Source of the DNA: JACKII01 sp963807085
GTDB taxonomy: Bacteria; Pseudomonadota; Alphaproteobacteria; Bin95
Assembly: GCA_963807085.1 (NCBI GenBank)
Contig: CAWEBB010000029.1
Location: 62,001 to 126,000 of the forward strand
Length of the DNA stretch: 64,000 nucleotides
Direction: 5' to 3'
The notes beneath the pieces are model-generated. The model ran no database searches. It was given only the letters and a program-made list of their open reading frames with translations, and had not been told where the DNA came from. How positions within the stretch are numbered: position 1 is the stretch's first letter; every line of letters begins with the position of its first letter. The position numbers and the translations under genes were made by a program. Positions 53,324 through 62,557 of this stretch are shown here, piece by piece.

Positions 53324-53971
53324 TCAGAGAACGCGGAACATACTGGGCTCCAGGTCAATGCCTACCATGGCTTCTACGCTGCGGCCATCGGGATGCTCTT
53401 CCAGCGACAGCAGCAAATATTCACGGGCGTTGGGCAGGCTTGGCAGCGCCCGGGCGAACAGCATCACATGCTGGCGAATCTCGCTTCGCGCGCCCGCGCT
53501 GTCGGTAACCTGTTCGGCAAAGGAAACGGGCGCGGCCCAGCCGGGGTCTTCCTTGAACCATTCGCGCTGATATTCCGGCCCGTCGTCCAGCGTATATGAA
53601 AGCTGGCCGACCGGACTGTTTTCGCCCTCCCATTCCGGCCATTCGTCGTCTTCCGGATAGATCGCGCCGAGCGGCACGAAGAACTTCACCTCCTGGATAT
53701 GCTCCTCTCCAGCGCCATCGGCACAGATTACCTGGAGCATTTCATGCTCGTCTGTGTAATATCGTAGTGCAAAACTGCCGTCGCCGAAATCGATCCGTCC
53801 CGCTGCGGTCAGGGGAAGGGGGCCTTCCGGCAGCGTGAACCAGAGATCGCCGGTGGCGGATGCAAGGATGCCGGCTTCCAGCTCAATGGCCCTGCCAATG
53901 CCGAGGCCCAATGGACCCGCCGCCGGTTCGCCGCCACCCAACAGGCCTTTCAGTCTACCGCCAAGCGCCAT
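53324..53971 (-). CDS. DUF2491-family protein (YjfK-like)
   Basis: The 215-residue soluble protein has ASATGDLWFTLPEGPLPLTAAGRIDFGDG, YYTDEHEMLQVICADG, EVKFFVPLGAIYPEDDEWPEWEGE and EYQREWFKEDPGWAAPVSFAEQV, the DUF2491 pattern. Its start overlaps the channel stop by one base. Likely a cytosolic partner of the DUF350 membrane protein. Confidence 0.87.
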   Translation of the reverse strand: MALGGRLKGLLGGGEPAAGPLGLGIGRAIELEAGILASATGDLWFTLPEGPLPLTAAGRIDFGDGSFALRYYTDEHEMLQVICADGAGEEHIQEVKFFVPLGAIYPEDDEWPEWEGENSPVGQLSYTLDDGPEYQREWFKEDPGWAAPVSFAEQVTDSAGARSEIRQHVMLFARALPSLPNAREYLLLSLEEHPDGRSVEAMVGIDLEPSMFRVL

Positions 53972-55074
53972 TACGCAGGCTCCTTGAATAGGGTGGACCA
54001 GGCAATGTTGTTCGGGTCCAGACGATGGTCTGCGATATAGTAGAGGATGTCCCGGGTTAAAACCGCGCGGTCGCCAGGCGCATTAAGGAAAATCTCGTCG
54101 GCGCCCGCGCCGGATGCGACGCCAAGCAGGGTCGCGCGGTGGTTTTCGTAAAAGTCCCGCAACAAATCGGCGAACCGGATGCTTCCGACTCCCGCCGGAA
54201 CCTGCATGCTGAAGAGCGTTGGGCCGACCAGGGTCGAGAGAATGATTTTCGGGATACGCGACGAGCCCGGGTCGTCGGTGGTACGGGCAAGCATTTCCAT
54301 TGTCATCGGCACCAGGCACTCGGCGCCCGGACAATGCGCCTTCAGAAGATCGGCAACCGCCTCCTCGTTAAAGAACGCGACCAGATGCGTGGTGGGGCTT
54401 TGGGCCGCTACTGCAAGGCAGGCGGCCAGGGTTTCGTTATCGTCGTGCCCCGTAACCACCGTATGGCTGGATGTTAGGACCCCCGCCCTGGTCAAGAGAC
54501 TTTCCGCGGTCAATGTCGGTCCGTAGACGAAGTGAACCTGGTCCGGCAGCGGGTTTTCCTGGACACGATGCGCGGCCAGAACAATGTCCCGGTCCTGCCG
54601 GTCGCCGCGCATATAGGCGATCATCTTGCGGGTATTCTCGCCGTGCCAGCCCAGAATTACCGTATGGTCCTTGAAGTCGCTGTAACTGCCGTGCCCTAGC
54701 ATGGTCCGCCTCCAGTAATGTGCGGCGCTCTGCACGACTTTGGCCACAATGCTGGTAAAGATCGCGATGCCGCCGGGCATGATCCAAATAACGGCGATGG
54801 CGCGCCCGGCTGCCGTGGTGGGAGCAAAGTCGCCGTAGCCGACCGTCGTCGCCGTTACCAGGTAAAAATACCAAAATACATTCGGCGCGGCGATGCTGCC
54901 GCCCTCGGCCAGGGTGATTGCGACCCAGGACGAAAAGAAATGCACCGACGCGATCAGCACAATCGCGGGCCAGGTAACGGCCGCGATATGTCGGTAGATT
55001 AGCCGGGTGAGCCGCTCGAATTTGGGCGGAGCAACGTTGTTCCACGCCTCTTCTGGCTGTTCCTTATCGCTCAC
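53971..55074 (-). CDS. Two-helix potassium channel with RCK-like domain
   Basis: The 367-residue protein begins with two helices around the selectivity filter TATTVGYGDFAPTT (TVGYGD). The cytosolic part has VILGWHGENTRKMIAYM (degenerate Rossmann/RCK) and LVAFFNEEAVADLLKAHCPG. Such proteins gate potassium with voltage or ligand control; the neighbours suggest a role in envelope stress. It is the first gene of the four-gene cluster. Confidence 0.85.
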   Translation of the reverse strand: MSDKEQPEEAWNNVAPPKFERLTRLIYRHIAAVTWPAIVLIASVHFFSSWVAITLAEGGSIAAPNVFWYFYLVTATTVGYGDFAPTTAAGRAIAVIWIMPGGIAIFTSIVAKVVQSAAHYWRRTMLGHGSYSDFKDHTVILGWHGENTRKMIAYMRGDRQDRDIVLAAHRVQENPLPDQVHFVYGPTLTAESLLTRAGVLTSSHTVVTGHDDNETLAACLAVAAQSPTTHLVAFFNEEAVADLLKAHCPGAECLVPMTMEMLARTTDDPGSSRIPKIILSTLVGPTLFSMQVPAGVGSIRFADLLRDFYENHRATLLGVASGAGADEIFLNAPGDRAVLTRDILYYIADHRLDPNNIAWSTLFKEPA

Positions 55075-55096
55075 CTGTGCGCCCCGGCTTCAACGC

Positions 55097-56788
55097 CTAG
55101 AACAGACCCTCAACCTCGCCGGCGGCATTCAAACGAATGGTCTCCGCGGCCGGCACGCGCGGCAGGCCGGGCATGGTCATGATGTCGCCGCAAATCAGGA
55201 CGACGAACCCCGCACCCGCCGCAAGCCTCACCTCGCGAACCTCAACCGTGTGTCCGGTGGGGGCGCCCTTTACGGTGGGGTCGGTAGAGAAGCTGTACTG
55301 GGTTTTGGCCATGCAGACCGGCAGATGGCCATAGCCCTTCTCCTCGAACTGGGCGAGGTGACGGGCGGTGTGGCCAACCAGGTCGATGTCGGCCGCGCCA
55401 TAGATTTTCCGGGCGACGGTGCGGGCCTTCTCCGCCAACGGCATGTCGTCCGGATAGAGCGGCGCGAACGAGGAACGGCCGCTGTCCGCGGTGGCGGCCA
55501 CGATTTCCGCCATTTCGCTGGTGCCGGCGCCGCCATCCGCCCAGTGGGAGCATATGGCGGCCGGCACGCCCAACTCCGTGCAAAAGGCCATGACGGCTGC
55601 CGTTTCGGCGTCGCTATCGGTCACGAACTGGTTGATCGCCACGACCGGTGGCACCCCGTACTGCTGCACGTTCTCCAGATGCTTGGCCAGATTGGCGAAG
55701 CCCGCTTCCACCGCCTTGACGTTTTCCCGGTTCAGGTCGGCGCGGGCGACGCCGCCGTGGAACTTCAGCGCACGGATGGTGGCGACGACGACCGCGGCGG
55801 CAGGAGAGAGGCCTGCCTTGCGGCACTTGATGTCGAAGAACTTCTCCGCGCCCAGGTCCGCGCCAAAGCCCGCCTCCGTCACGACATAGTCGGAGAGCTT
55901 CAGCGCGGTCTTGGTGGCAACTACGGTGTTGCAGCCGTGGGCGATGTTGGCGAAGGGGCCGCCGTGGACGAAGGCCGGGTTGTTCTCCAGCGTCTGCACC
56001 AGGTTCGGCATAAGCGCGTGCCGCAGCAATACCGCCATGGCGCCGTCGGCCTTCAGGTCTTTGGCGGTGATATAATCGCCGTCCCGCGTGGCACCGATCA
56101 CGATCTGGCCGAGCCGCTGCTTCAGGTCTTCCAGATCGGTCGCCAGACAAAGGATCGCCATGATCTCGCTGGCAACCGTGATGTCGTAGCCGCTTTGACT
56201 CGGAAAGCCGTTCGCCACACCGCCGAGCGAGGTAACGATCTCTCGCAATGCCCGGTCGTTGATGTCGACTACGCGCCGCCAGGTGATTCGGCGGGCGTCG
56301 AGGTTCAGTGAATTACTCCAATAGATGTGATTGTCGATCATGGCCGACAGCAGGTTGTGCGCCGCACCGATGGCGTGCATGTCGCCGGTGAAGTGGAGGT
56401 TGATGTCTTCCATCGGCACCACCTGGGCATAGCCACCGCCGGCTGCGCCGCCCTTTTGGCCAAAGCAGGGGCCGAGCGAGGGCTCGCGCAGGCAGATGCC
56501 GACGCTCTTCCCTATCCGTGCGAGGCCATCGCCCAGGCCGACCGTGGTAGTGGTCTTTCCTTCGCCTGCCGGCGTCGGCGAGATGGCGGTTACCAGGATC
56601 AGCTTGCCATCCGGTTTCTCCGCCAGACCCGGCACCCGGTCCAATGCCACCTTCGCCTTGTTGCGGCCGAAAGGGTCCAGCGCATCCTCCGGCAAGCCCA
56701 GCTTCGCCGCGATCTGCGGCATCGGCTGCAGGGACGCGGCGCGCGCGATTTCGATGTCAGACGGAACCGGTATCGACGAGACGGGCAT
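55097..56788 (-). CDS. fhs: Formate-tetrahydrofolate ligase
   Basis: The 563-residue enzyme makes 10-formyl-THF from formate, ATP and THF. Walker-type loop TPAGEGKTTTTVGLGDGL, EPSLGPCFGQKGGAAGGGYAQV and FTGDMHAIGAAHNLLSAMIDNH are the family signatures; QFVTDSDAE and PGLPRVPAAETIRLN occur later. Full length. It works in one-carbon metabolism, often with purines and methanol/formate assimilation. Confidence 0.96.
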   Translation of the reverse strand: MPVSSIPVPSDIEIARAASLQPMPQIAAKLGLPEDALDPFGRNKAKVALDRVPGLAEKPDGKLILVTAISPTPAGEGKTTTTVGLGDGLARIGKSVGICLREPSLGPCFGQKGGAAGGGYAQVVPMEDINLHFTGDMHAIGAAHNLLSAMIDNHIYWSNSLNLDARRITWRRVVDINDRALREIVTSLGGVANGFPSQSGYDITVASEIMAILCLATDLEDLKQRLGQIVIGATRDGDYITAKDLKADGAMAVLLRHALMPNLVQTLENNPAFVHGGPFANIAHGCNTVVATKTALKLSDYVVTEAGFGADLGAEKFFDIKCRKAGLSPAAAVVVATIRALKFHGGVARADLNRENVKAVEAGFANLAKHLENVQQYGVPPVVAINQFVTDSDAETAAVMAFCTELGVPAAICSHWADGGAGTSEMAEIVAATADSGRSSFAPLYPDDMPLAEKARTVARKIYGAADIDLVGHTARHLAQFEEKGYGHLPVCMAKTQYSFSTDPTVKGAPTGHTVEVREVRLAAGAGFVVLICGDIMTMPGLPRVPAAETIRLNAAGEVEGLF

Positions 56789-56849
56789 CGGCGGGGACTC
56801 TCAGGGCAACGGTACTGTGGTTGCCGGGAGAATAGACGGACGTTCCGGA

Positions 56850-57488
56850 CTAGGCGATAGGGCGGAAGGTGTTTTTGTCCGTATCCAGCCATTCCAGTAC
56901 GCCCGACGCTATGCCGAAGAAGGCGCCGTGGGTCGTCAGCGTGCCCGCCGATTCGCGCTCGGCCACGAATGGGAAGCTGCGCAATTGCTCCAGCGAATAA
57001 CGGATGGCGGAGCGTTCCAGTGCCGCTGCGGCCTCTTCCGCCGGCAGGCCGTCCGGCAGCCGCTCATAGGCCGGTTTCAGCAACGATGCCCAGCGGTCGA
57101 TATACTGCCCCGCGCGGCCGCCATTCAGCGCGCCTTCCACGTAGGCGCGCACGCCGCCGCATTGGGCATGGCCCATGATGACCACATGCTCGACCTCAAG
57201 GATGGAGACGGCAAACTCGATGGCAGCGCTGGTGGAGCGAAAGGCGTTGTCGTCGGCGGGCGGCGGCACCAGGTTCGCGACATTGCGCAGCACGAACAAC
57301 TCACCCGGTCCGGCATCGAAGATCAGGGCGGGGTCGGTGCGGCTGTCGCAGCAGGCAACGATCATGACACCCGGATGCTGGCCATGCTCTGCCAGGCGGC
57401 GATAGCGGTCGCGCGCTTCGGTGAAGCGGCCTTCGCGAAACCGCCGGTAGCCTTCGTACAGGTCTTCGATGCTTCGCATTGGGCGCAT
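56850..57488 (-). CDS. Beta-class carbonic anhydrase
   Basis: The 212-residue enzyme has the zinc ligands: VACCDSRTDPA (Cys with Asp-Arg dyad) and VIMGHAQCGGVRAY (His and Cys). FVLRNVANLVPP is also present. Start ATG 57488 is preferred because of AAGGA upstream; an alternative is 57479. It interconverts CO2 and bicarbonate, useful beside fhs and the biotinyl-carrier gene. Confidence 0.93.
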   Translation of the reverse strand: MRPMRSIEDLYEGYRRFREGRFTEARDRYRRLAEHGQHPGVMIVACCDSRTDPALIFDAGPGELFVLRNVANLVPPPADDNAFRSTSAAIEFAVSILEVEHVVIMGHAQCGGVRAYVEGALNGGRAGQYIDRWASLLKPAYERLPDGLPAEEAAAALERSAIRYSLEQLRSFPFVAERESAGTLTTHGAFFGIASGVLEWLDTDKNTFRPIA

Positions 57489-57601
57489 GCGCCAATTCCT
57501 TCTGTGGTGCCTGTCGTGGTGTGCTTGTTGCGCTTGCAAGGCCCGGAGGCCGCCGGTAGGTTCTTGCCACCCTAACTAGTCATTCCCAAGGAAATGCCAA
57601 G

Positions 57602-57823
57602 ATGGCTGATACGACGGTGGAATCCGAGATTCCGGGTAAGATCCTGCGCATCGAAGCGCCGGCAGGAACCGCGGTGGAAGAAGACGATCCGATTGTGTTT
57701 GTGGAAAGCATGAAGATGGAAATTCCCATCGGCGCGCCGTCTGCCGGTACCGTGAAGGAAATTCTGGTCGCCGAGGGCGACACCATCGAGGAAGGCGACG
57801 AGATCGCGGTGGTTACGACCTAA
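57602..57823 (+). CDS. Stand-alone biotinyl-domain protein (BCCP-like)
   Basis: The 73-residue protein is only a biotin/lipoyl domain: VESEIPGKILRIEAPAGTAVEEDD, then FVESMKMEIPI, with the biotin-acceptor Lys in ESMKMEI, and VKEILVAEGDTIEEGDEI. It lacks the long N-terminal part of AccB, so it is probably the carrier for another biotin carboxylase (e.g. acyl-CoA or urea type) encoded elsewhere. A terminator-like GC hairpin follows near 57855-57885. Confidence 0.9.
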   Translation: MADTTVESEIPGKILRIEAPAGTAVEEDDPIVFVESMKMEIPIGAPSAGTVKEILVAEGDTIEEGDEIAVVTT

Positions 57824-57940
57824 GCCGTAGCCTCCTTTCTGACGCGTTTTAGGCGCGCTGTCTCTATCCGGGGATGGCGCGTTTTTGCGTGGGTCAACAG
57901 AGGGATGGTTCACTGCCGATGATCCAGCGCTGTAATCTCC

Positions 57941-58867
57941 CTACCGGGCTAACGGATGGTGTTGCAGCACCAGCGCCCGCCGGCGCTCCTCCAGCACATG
58001 GGTATAGATCTGGGTGGTGCCGATATCGGCATGGCCGAGCAGGGTCTGCAACGCGCGCAGGTCGGCGCCGTGCGAAAGCAGGTGCGTGGCGAAGGCATGG
58101 CGCAGCACGTGCGGCGAGACCTTGGCTTGGTCGATGCCGGCCTCCAGCGCCAGTTCCTTCAGCAACTGGCCGACCCGGCGGCGGGTCAGATATCCCTCCC
58201 GGCTGCGCGAGGGGAACAGCCATTTGGCCAGGCCGGGCTCGGTGATGAACACGCCGCGCACAGCCATATAGGCGGCGAGCGCCTTGGCTGCGGCCGAGCC
58301 GACCGGCACCATGCGCTCGCGCCCGCCCTTGCCGATCAGCCAAACCACGCCGCTCTCCGCACCCTGGCGGGCGGCGGAGGCGGGCAGGCTGACCAGTTCG
58401 GTAATCCGCAGGCCGCTCGCATAGAGCAGCTCGACAATGGCGGCGAGGCGCAGACCCTCCGGCTCCTCCATGTTGTGGACGGCATCGAGCAGGGCATCCA
58501 CCTCCGCTTCCGAAAGGAACTTGGGCAGGGACTGACCGGCGCGAGGCGCATCCAGGGTGAGGGTGGGGTCGTCGGCGCGCGCGCCCTCGCTGACCAGAAA
58601 GCGATAGAATTGGCGCAGCACCGACAGGCGCCGCGCCTGAGTGCGGGGCGACAGGCCGCTGGTTTGGAGCGACTGCAGGGCGTGGCCGATTGCGTCGGTG
58701 TCGGCCTGGCTGAGGCTGGCCGGGCGGACGAGCTTCTCCATGAAGGCCAGGTCGCGGCGGTAGGCTTCCAGCGTGTTGGCCGCCGCAGCGCGCTCGGCGA
58801 CCATCATCTCCAGGAATGCTTCAATAATATGGTCGCTGTTGACGCCGCTTGGGCGGGAGGCGGCCAC
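57941..58867 (-). CDS. xerD: Tyrosine recombinase XerD
   Basis: The 308-residue recombinase resolves chromosome dimers at dif with XerC. GTG 58867 is the likely start, seven bases after the upstream gene's stop. The catalytic domain has YASGLRITELV (Arg), GKGGRERMVP (Lys), HVLRHAFATHLL (His-x-x-Arg), LLGHADIGTTQIYTHV (His and nucleophile Tyr). It is in a cluster with the AFGP-like protein. Confidence 0.93.
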   Translation of the reverse strand: MAASRPSGVNSDHIIEAFLEMMVAERAAAANTLEAYRRDLAFMEKLVRPASLSQADTDAIGHALQSLQTSGLSPRTQARRLSVLRQFYRFLVSEGARADDPTLTLDAPRAGQSLPKFLSEAEVDALLDAVHNMEEPEGLRLAAIVELLYASGLRITELVSLPASAARQGAESGVVWLIGKGGRERMVPVGSAAAKALAAYMAVRGVFITEPGLAKWLFPSRSREGYLTRRRVGQLLKELALEAGIDQAKVSPHVLRHAFATHLLSHGADLRALQTLLGHADIGTTQIYTHVLEERRRALVLQHHPLAR

Positions 58868-58874
58868 GGCCCGG

Positions 58875-60437
58875 TCAGAGGCCGCTGGCAACGGCCAACT
58901 CCAGCGCCAGGGCGCGGGCGTGGCCGGGATGGACGAGCGCCAGGCTTCGTATTGCCGCGACCTGGAGCGCCAGATCGGGGCTCCTCTCTCTGCTGAGGGC
59001 CGCCAAGGCTTTGAGCGCCGCCTCACCTGGCGCTTTTTCTGCCAATGTCAGGACGGAGGCGGCGGTGCGGTTCGCGCCCATATTGGGAGAAGGCGCAAAG
59101 GCAAAACCCTCGCCAACGGCGCCCAGTGCTCCGCCCACAAGCTGTTGCTGGGCGTCGGAGGGCTTGGCTGCCGACACCCATATCGGCCACCATTGCCGCG
59201 GGTTCCCCATGTCCTGCCCCGCCAGCGCCAGGAGGGCGTAGCTCGCATCGCGGCTTGCCGAGCCGCCGGGGCGTCCGGTGGCCGCGGCCTGCGCGTTCCG
59301 CCATTTCCTGATGGCGGCCGGGTCCTGGGCCAGCAGTGCCGCGCGGAGCGCATCCCGGATGAAGTCCGGTGGCGCATTGGCCAGGTCAAGGCCGGCAATC
59401 ACGCCCAACGTCAACGGCGCCAACTGCGCGATCAGGCCTTCACCGCGCGCCACGGCCCATAGGTCTTGCAACGCCCGCAACCGCTCCGGCACGCTCTGCG
59501 CAAAGGCCGCCTTGCGGTAGGCGGGGCCGACCCCTTGGCTGCCGCCGCCTTCCAGGTATAGCTGGACCAGTGTTCCCACCCCGCCCGCATTGGCGGCGAC
59601 GGCCCGCTCCATCGCTAGCGTGCGGATGGCGATCGGCACGTTGGGGTTCTGGCCCAGATTGGCCAAAAGCAGCGCGGGTCCGGCCGGTAATAGCTCCGCC
59701 GAGCCCGGGCGCAGGCGCAGCAAGCGGTACATGGCGGCGTGCAATGGCTCGGTCGGAATGAGACGGTCCGGCTTTGGCCGCTGTGGGTATTGCAGCGCCA
59801 GGAACAGCGCGGCGAAGGTGTCGTCTGTGGCTTTGAGCGACAGGCTGCTCAGCATGGCCGCGGCGGTCGCTTCGCTAGCCTCTCCGTTCAACTGATTGCA
59901 AAAGGCCCGCAGCTTTTGCCATTCGACCGTCGCCGTCGCGGCGGCATTGGCAACCGGCAGGTTGCAGGCGCCCGACAGATCGTTGCGCAGCAGGCGGATA
60001 TCCGCTTCCGCCGCCAGCAAAGGCTCTTGGCGGAACTGCTGCGGCGCTCGGACGGCCAGGGCCAATGCCTCGCTATCCGCGCCCAAGCGGGCCAGGGCGG
60101 TTATGCGCCGCGTGATCAGCGGCGGCTGTAAGGTTTCATCGGGCGACTTGGCCGGGGGCAGGGCCGCTGCGGCTCCCAGCATGCCGGCCAGGGCGCGGTG
60201 GGCGGCCAGCCAGGGTGAGGGTCCCTCGATCGCGTCGATCGCGCTTGCCAAGCCCTCCCGCGTGCTGCCGTCCCACAGGGTCTCGGACAATCCGGCCTCT
60301 GCCGGCTGCATCGTACCGACCTGCTGCGGATCAACTTGGATGAACCGAATGGTCTGGGCCTGGCCCGCAGACAGCCAGACGGCGGCCGCCAAGCCTAGGC
60401 CTGTCCGCAGAAGCCAAGGGTTATTGGAAGCGGGCAT
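58875..60437 (-). CDS. Secreted Ala/Leu-rich protein, AFGP-like
   Basis: The 520-residue protein has a signal peptide (LLRTGLGLAAAVWLSAGQAQ) and a long alpha-helical Ala/Leu-rich body with Tetratricopeptide-like helices (SEALALAVRAPQQFR, LAAEADIRLLRNDL). Alphaproteobacterial proteins of this type next to xerD are labelled 'antifreeze glycopeptide related'; no function is proven and antifreeze activity is not implied. It overlaps the small membrane gene upstream. Confidence 0.65.
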   Translation of the reverse strand: MPASNNPWLLRTGLGLAAAVWLSAGQAQTIRFIQVDPQQVGTMQPAEAGLSETLWDGSTREGLASAIDAIEGPSPWLAAHRALAGMLGAAAALPPAKSPDETLQPPLITRRITALARLGADSEALALAVRAPQQFRQEPLLAAEADIRLLRNDLSGACNLPVANAAATATVEWQKLRAFCNQLNGEASEATAAAMLSSLSLKATDDTFAALFLALQYPQRPKPDRLIPTEPLHAAMYRLLRLRPGSAELLPAGPALLLANLGQNPNVPIAIRTLAMERAVAANAGGVGTLVQLYLEGGGSQGVGPAYRKAAFAQSVPERLRALQDLWAVARGEGLIAQLAPLTLGVIAGLDLANAPPDFIRDALRAALLAQDPAAIRKWRNAQAAATGRPGGSASRDASYALLALAGQDMGNPRQWWPIWVSAAKPSDAQQQLVGGALGAVGEGFAFAPSPNMGANRTAASVLTLAEKAPGEAALKALAALSRERSPDLALQVAAIRSLALVHPGHARALALELAVASGL

Positions 60438-60558
60438 CGGGCAACGTCTTTTCGATGGTCTTGGTAGGCGGCGAGATGTCCCCCATGGCGACGTAGATCG
60501 CGCCGCCTAGCGCCGCCAGGATGACTAGGAGAAACAGAACGCCGATGATTTGACCCAT
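60421..60558 (-). CDS. Small single-pass membrane protein (45 residues)
   Basis: ATG 60558 encodes MGQIIGVLFLLVILAALGGAIYVAMGDISPPTKT, one N-terminal helix and an acidic/polar tail (EKTLPDARFQ). The layout with the AFGP-like gene (17-base overlap) is conserved in related genomes by recollection. Function unknown. Divergent from aroK. Confidence 0.7.
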   Translation of the reverse strand: MGQIIGVLFLLVILAALGGAIYVAMGDISPPTKTIEKTLPDARFQ

Positions 60559-60693
60559 GTGCCTGCCTATCTGCCGGAGCCCTTCGGCTCCGTTCTGCGG
60601 GATGCTTTGCGGACCATGCACGAACTTGTTACCGGATTCCTGCTATGCCGACAGCTTGACGATCGTACCATTCCTGCGCCATGGAAGCGCGCT

Positions 60694-61293
60694 ATGAACG
60701 ATACATCAATAGCAAGCGCCGGCGGCGATCCCCGAATAGTGGCCCGGCCGGACCGCACCATCGTGCTCGTCGGGATGATGGGTGTTGGCAAAAGCACGGT
60801 CGGAAAGCGGCTTGCCAACCGCCTTGGCGTGACCTTTATCGACGCGGACGCCGAGATCGAACAGGCTGCGGGTCTGACCATTCCCGAAATCTTCGAGAAA
60901 TATGGCGAAGCCCATTTCCGCGATGGCGAACGACGGGTGATCGCGCGGCTGTTGCGCGAGGAGCCGGCTCATGTGCTGGCTGCTGGCGGCGGCGCCTTCA
61001 ATGACCCGGAAACGCGGGAGCGGATCGCGAAGCGGGCGATCTCTGTATGGCTGACCGCGGACCTGGCGGTTCTGGCCAGCCGGGTGGCGCGGCGGAATAA
61101 CCGGCCGCTGCTGGCGGGCGAGGGCGAAACACTGGAGAAATTGCAGGCGCTGTCCGCCGTGCGCGACCCGGTATATGCGCTGGCGAATTTGACCATCGAT
61201 ACGTCGGAAGGCAACCCGGAGGACAGCGTCTCGCGCGTCATCACGGCGCTGGAGGCCAATGGCATGATGAAGGTATTCGAGAACCGGTCATGA
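60694..61293 (+). CDS. aroK: Shikimate kinase
   Basis: The 199-residue kinase phosphorylates shikimate in aromatic amino-acid synthesis. Start ATG 60694 (MNDTSIASAGGDP). Walker A VGMMGVGKSTVG, DADAEIEQAAGLTIPEIFEKYGEAHFRDGERRV (shikimate-binding D and R), GGGAFNDP, and the LID Arg in NNRPLLAG. Overlaps aroB by four bases. Confidence 0.95.
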   Translation: MNDTSIASAGGDPRIVARPDRTIVLVGMMGVGKSTVGKRLANRLGVTFIDADAEIEQAAGLTIPEIFEKYGEAHFRDGERRVIARLLREEPAHVLAAGGGAFNDPETRERIAKRAISVWLTADLAVLASRVARRNNRPLLAGEGETLEKLQALSAVRDPVYALANLTIDTSEGNPEDSVSRVITALEANGMMKVFENRS

Positions 61294-62432
61294 GTTCGCA
61301 GCCTCCGAACATGCAGGCCCTGAAAGTCGACCTGGCGGGCGACGCCCAGGACCGGTCCTATGATATTTTGATCGGCGGCGGGTTGATCGCCCGGGCGGGT
61401 GCGCTCATCGCCGAACGCCTGCCGGGCCGCCGTGCGGTGATCCTGACCAATTCGGCGGTGGGGCCGCTTTACGCCGATGCTATGCAGGCGTCGCTGGCGG
61501 AGGCGGGGATCGCCTCGGAAGTAATGACCATCCCCTCCGGCGAGGGATCCAAGAGCTTTGACCGGTTGCACGACCTGCTGAACCAGGCGCTCGACGCGGG
61601 TCTCGACCGCAAGAGCTTCCTGGTGGCGCTCGGCGGCGGCGTGGTCGGCGACTTGGGCGGCTTTCTGGCCGCAATCCTGCTGCGCGGCATCGACTATGTG
61701 CAGGTGCCGACGACGCTGCTCGCGCAGGTGGACAGCTCGGTCGGCGGCAAGACCGCTATCAACACACGCCACGGTAAGAACCTGGTGGGCGCGTTCCACC
61801 AGCCGCGCCTGGTGCTGGCCGACACCGACACGCTCGCGAGCCTGCCCAAGCGGGAATTGCTGGCCGGCTATGCGGAGATCGCCAAATACGGCCTGATCGA
61901 TCGGCCAGAATTCTGGGCCTGGCTGGAGACCCATGGCGAAAAGGTGCTGGCCCTGGAGCCGATCGAACTGGCCGAGGCGGTGCGGGTTAGCTGCCTCGCC
62001 AAGGCCGAAGTGGTGGCGCAGGACGAACGCGAGGGCGGCGTGCGGGCTTTGTTGAACCTCGGCCATACCTTCGGCCACGCCATCGAGGCGGAGGCCGGCT
62101 ATGGTGGTCAGGTGCTGCATGGCGAGGCGGTTGCCGTCGGCATGGCGCTGGCGTTCCGGCACTCGGCTCGGCTGGGATTGTGCGAGGCGGCCGACGTGGC
62201 ACGGGTCGAGGCGCACCTCGCAAGCGTCGGCCTGCCGGTCGGGCCGCTGCAGGTGATGGGGCAGCGGCCGCCCGCCATTGACAAGCTGATGGCGCGCATG
62301 GCGTCGGACAAAAAGGCGGAAGGCGGCCAGTTGACGCTCATCCTCGCCCGGGGCATCGGCCGGACTTTCGTCGCCAAGGATGCCGACTCGGCGCAAGTCG
62401 AGCGCACCTGGGCGGATGCGTTGAAGGGGTAG
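61290..62432 (+). CDS. aroB: 3-dehydroquinate synthase
   Basis: The 380-residue NAD+- and metal-dependent enzyme forms dehydroquinate from DAHP, two steps before shikimate. GGGVVGDLGGFLAAILLRGID, PTTLLAQVDSSVGGKTAIN, and GHTFGHAIEAEAGYG contain the NAD and metal-binding residues. Shared operon with aroK. Confidence 0.96.
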   Translation: MSSQPPNMQALKVDLAGDAQDRSYDILIGGGLIARAGALIAERLPGRRAVILTNSAVGPLYADAMQASLAEAGIASEVMTIPSGEGSKSFDRLHDLLNQALDAGLDRKSFLVALGGGVVGDLGGFLAAILLRGIDYVQVPTTLLAQVDSSVGGKTAINTRHGKNLVGAFHQPRLVLADTDTLASLPKRELLAGYAEIAKYGLIDRPEFWAWLETHGEKVLALEPIELAEAVRVSCLAKAEVVAQDEREGGVRALLNLGHTFGHAIEAEAGYGGQVLHGEAVAVGMALAFRHSARLGLCEAADVARVEAHLASVGLPVGPLQVMGQRPPAIDKLMARMASDKKAEGGQLTLILARGIGRTFVAKDADSAQVERTWADALKG

Positions 62433-62557
62433 GGGGCCAGAGCCGGGCAGTTCAGTGTCCTGGGCTTGACCCGCAGGCCGACCCAAGGCGTCATAGTCCC
62501 CTACAGGCCCCGGTTCGTGGCGGGGAAAGCATTAAGGTAGACAGAGGAGCCGCGCCC

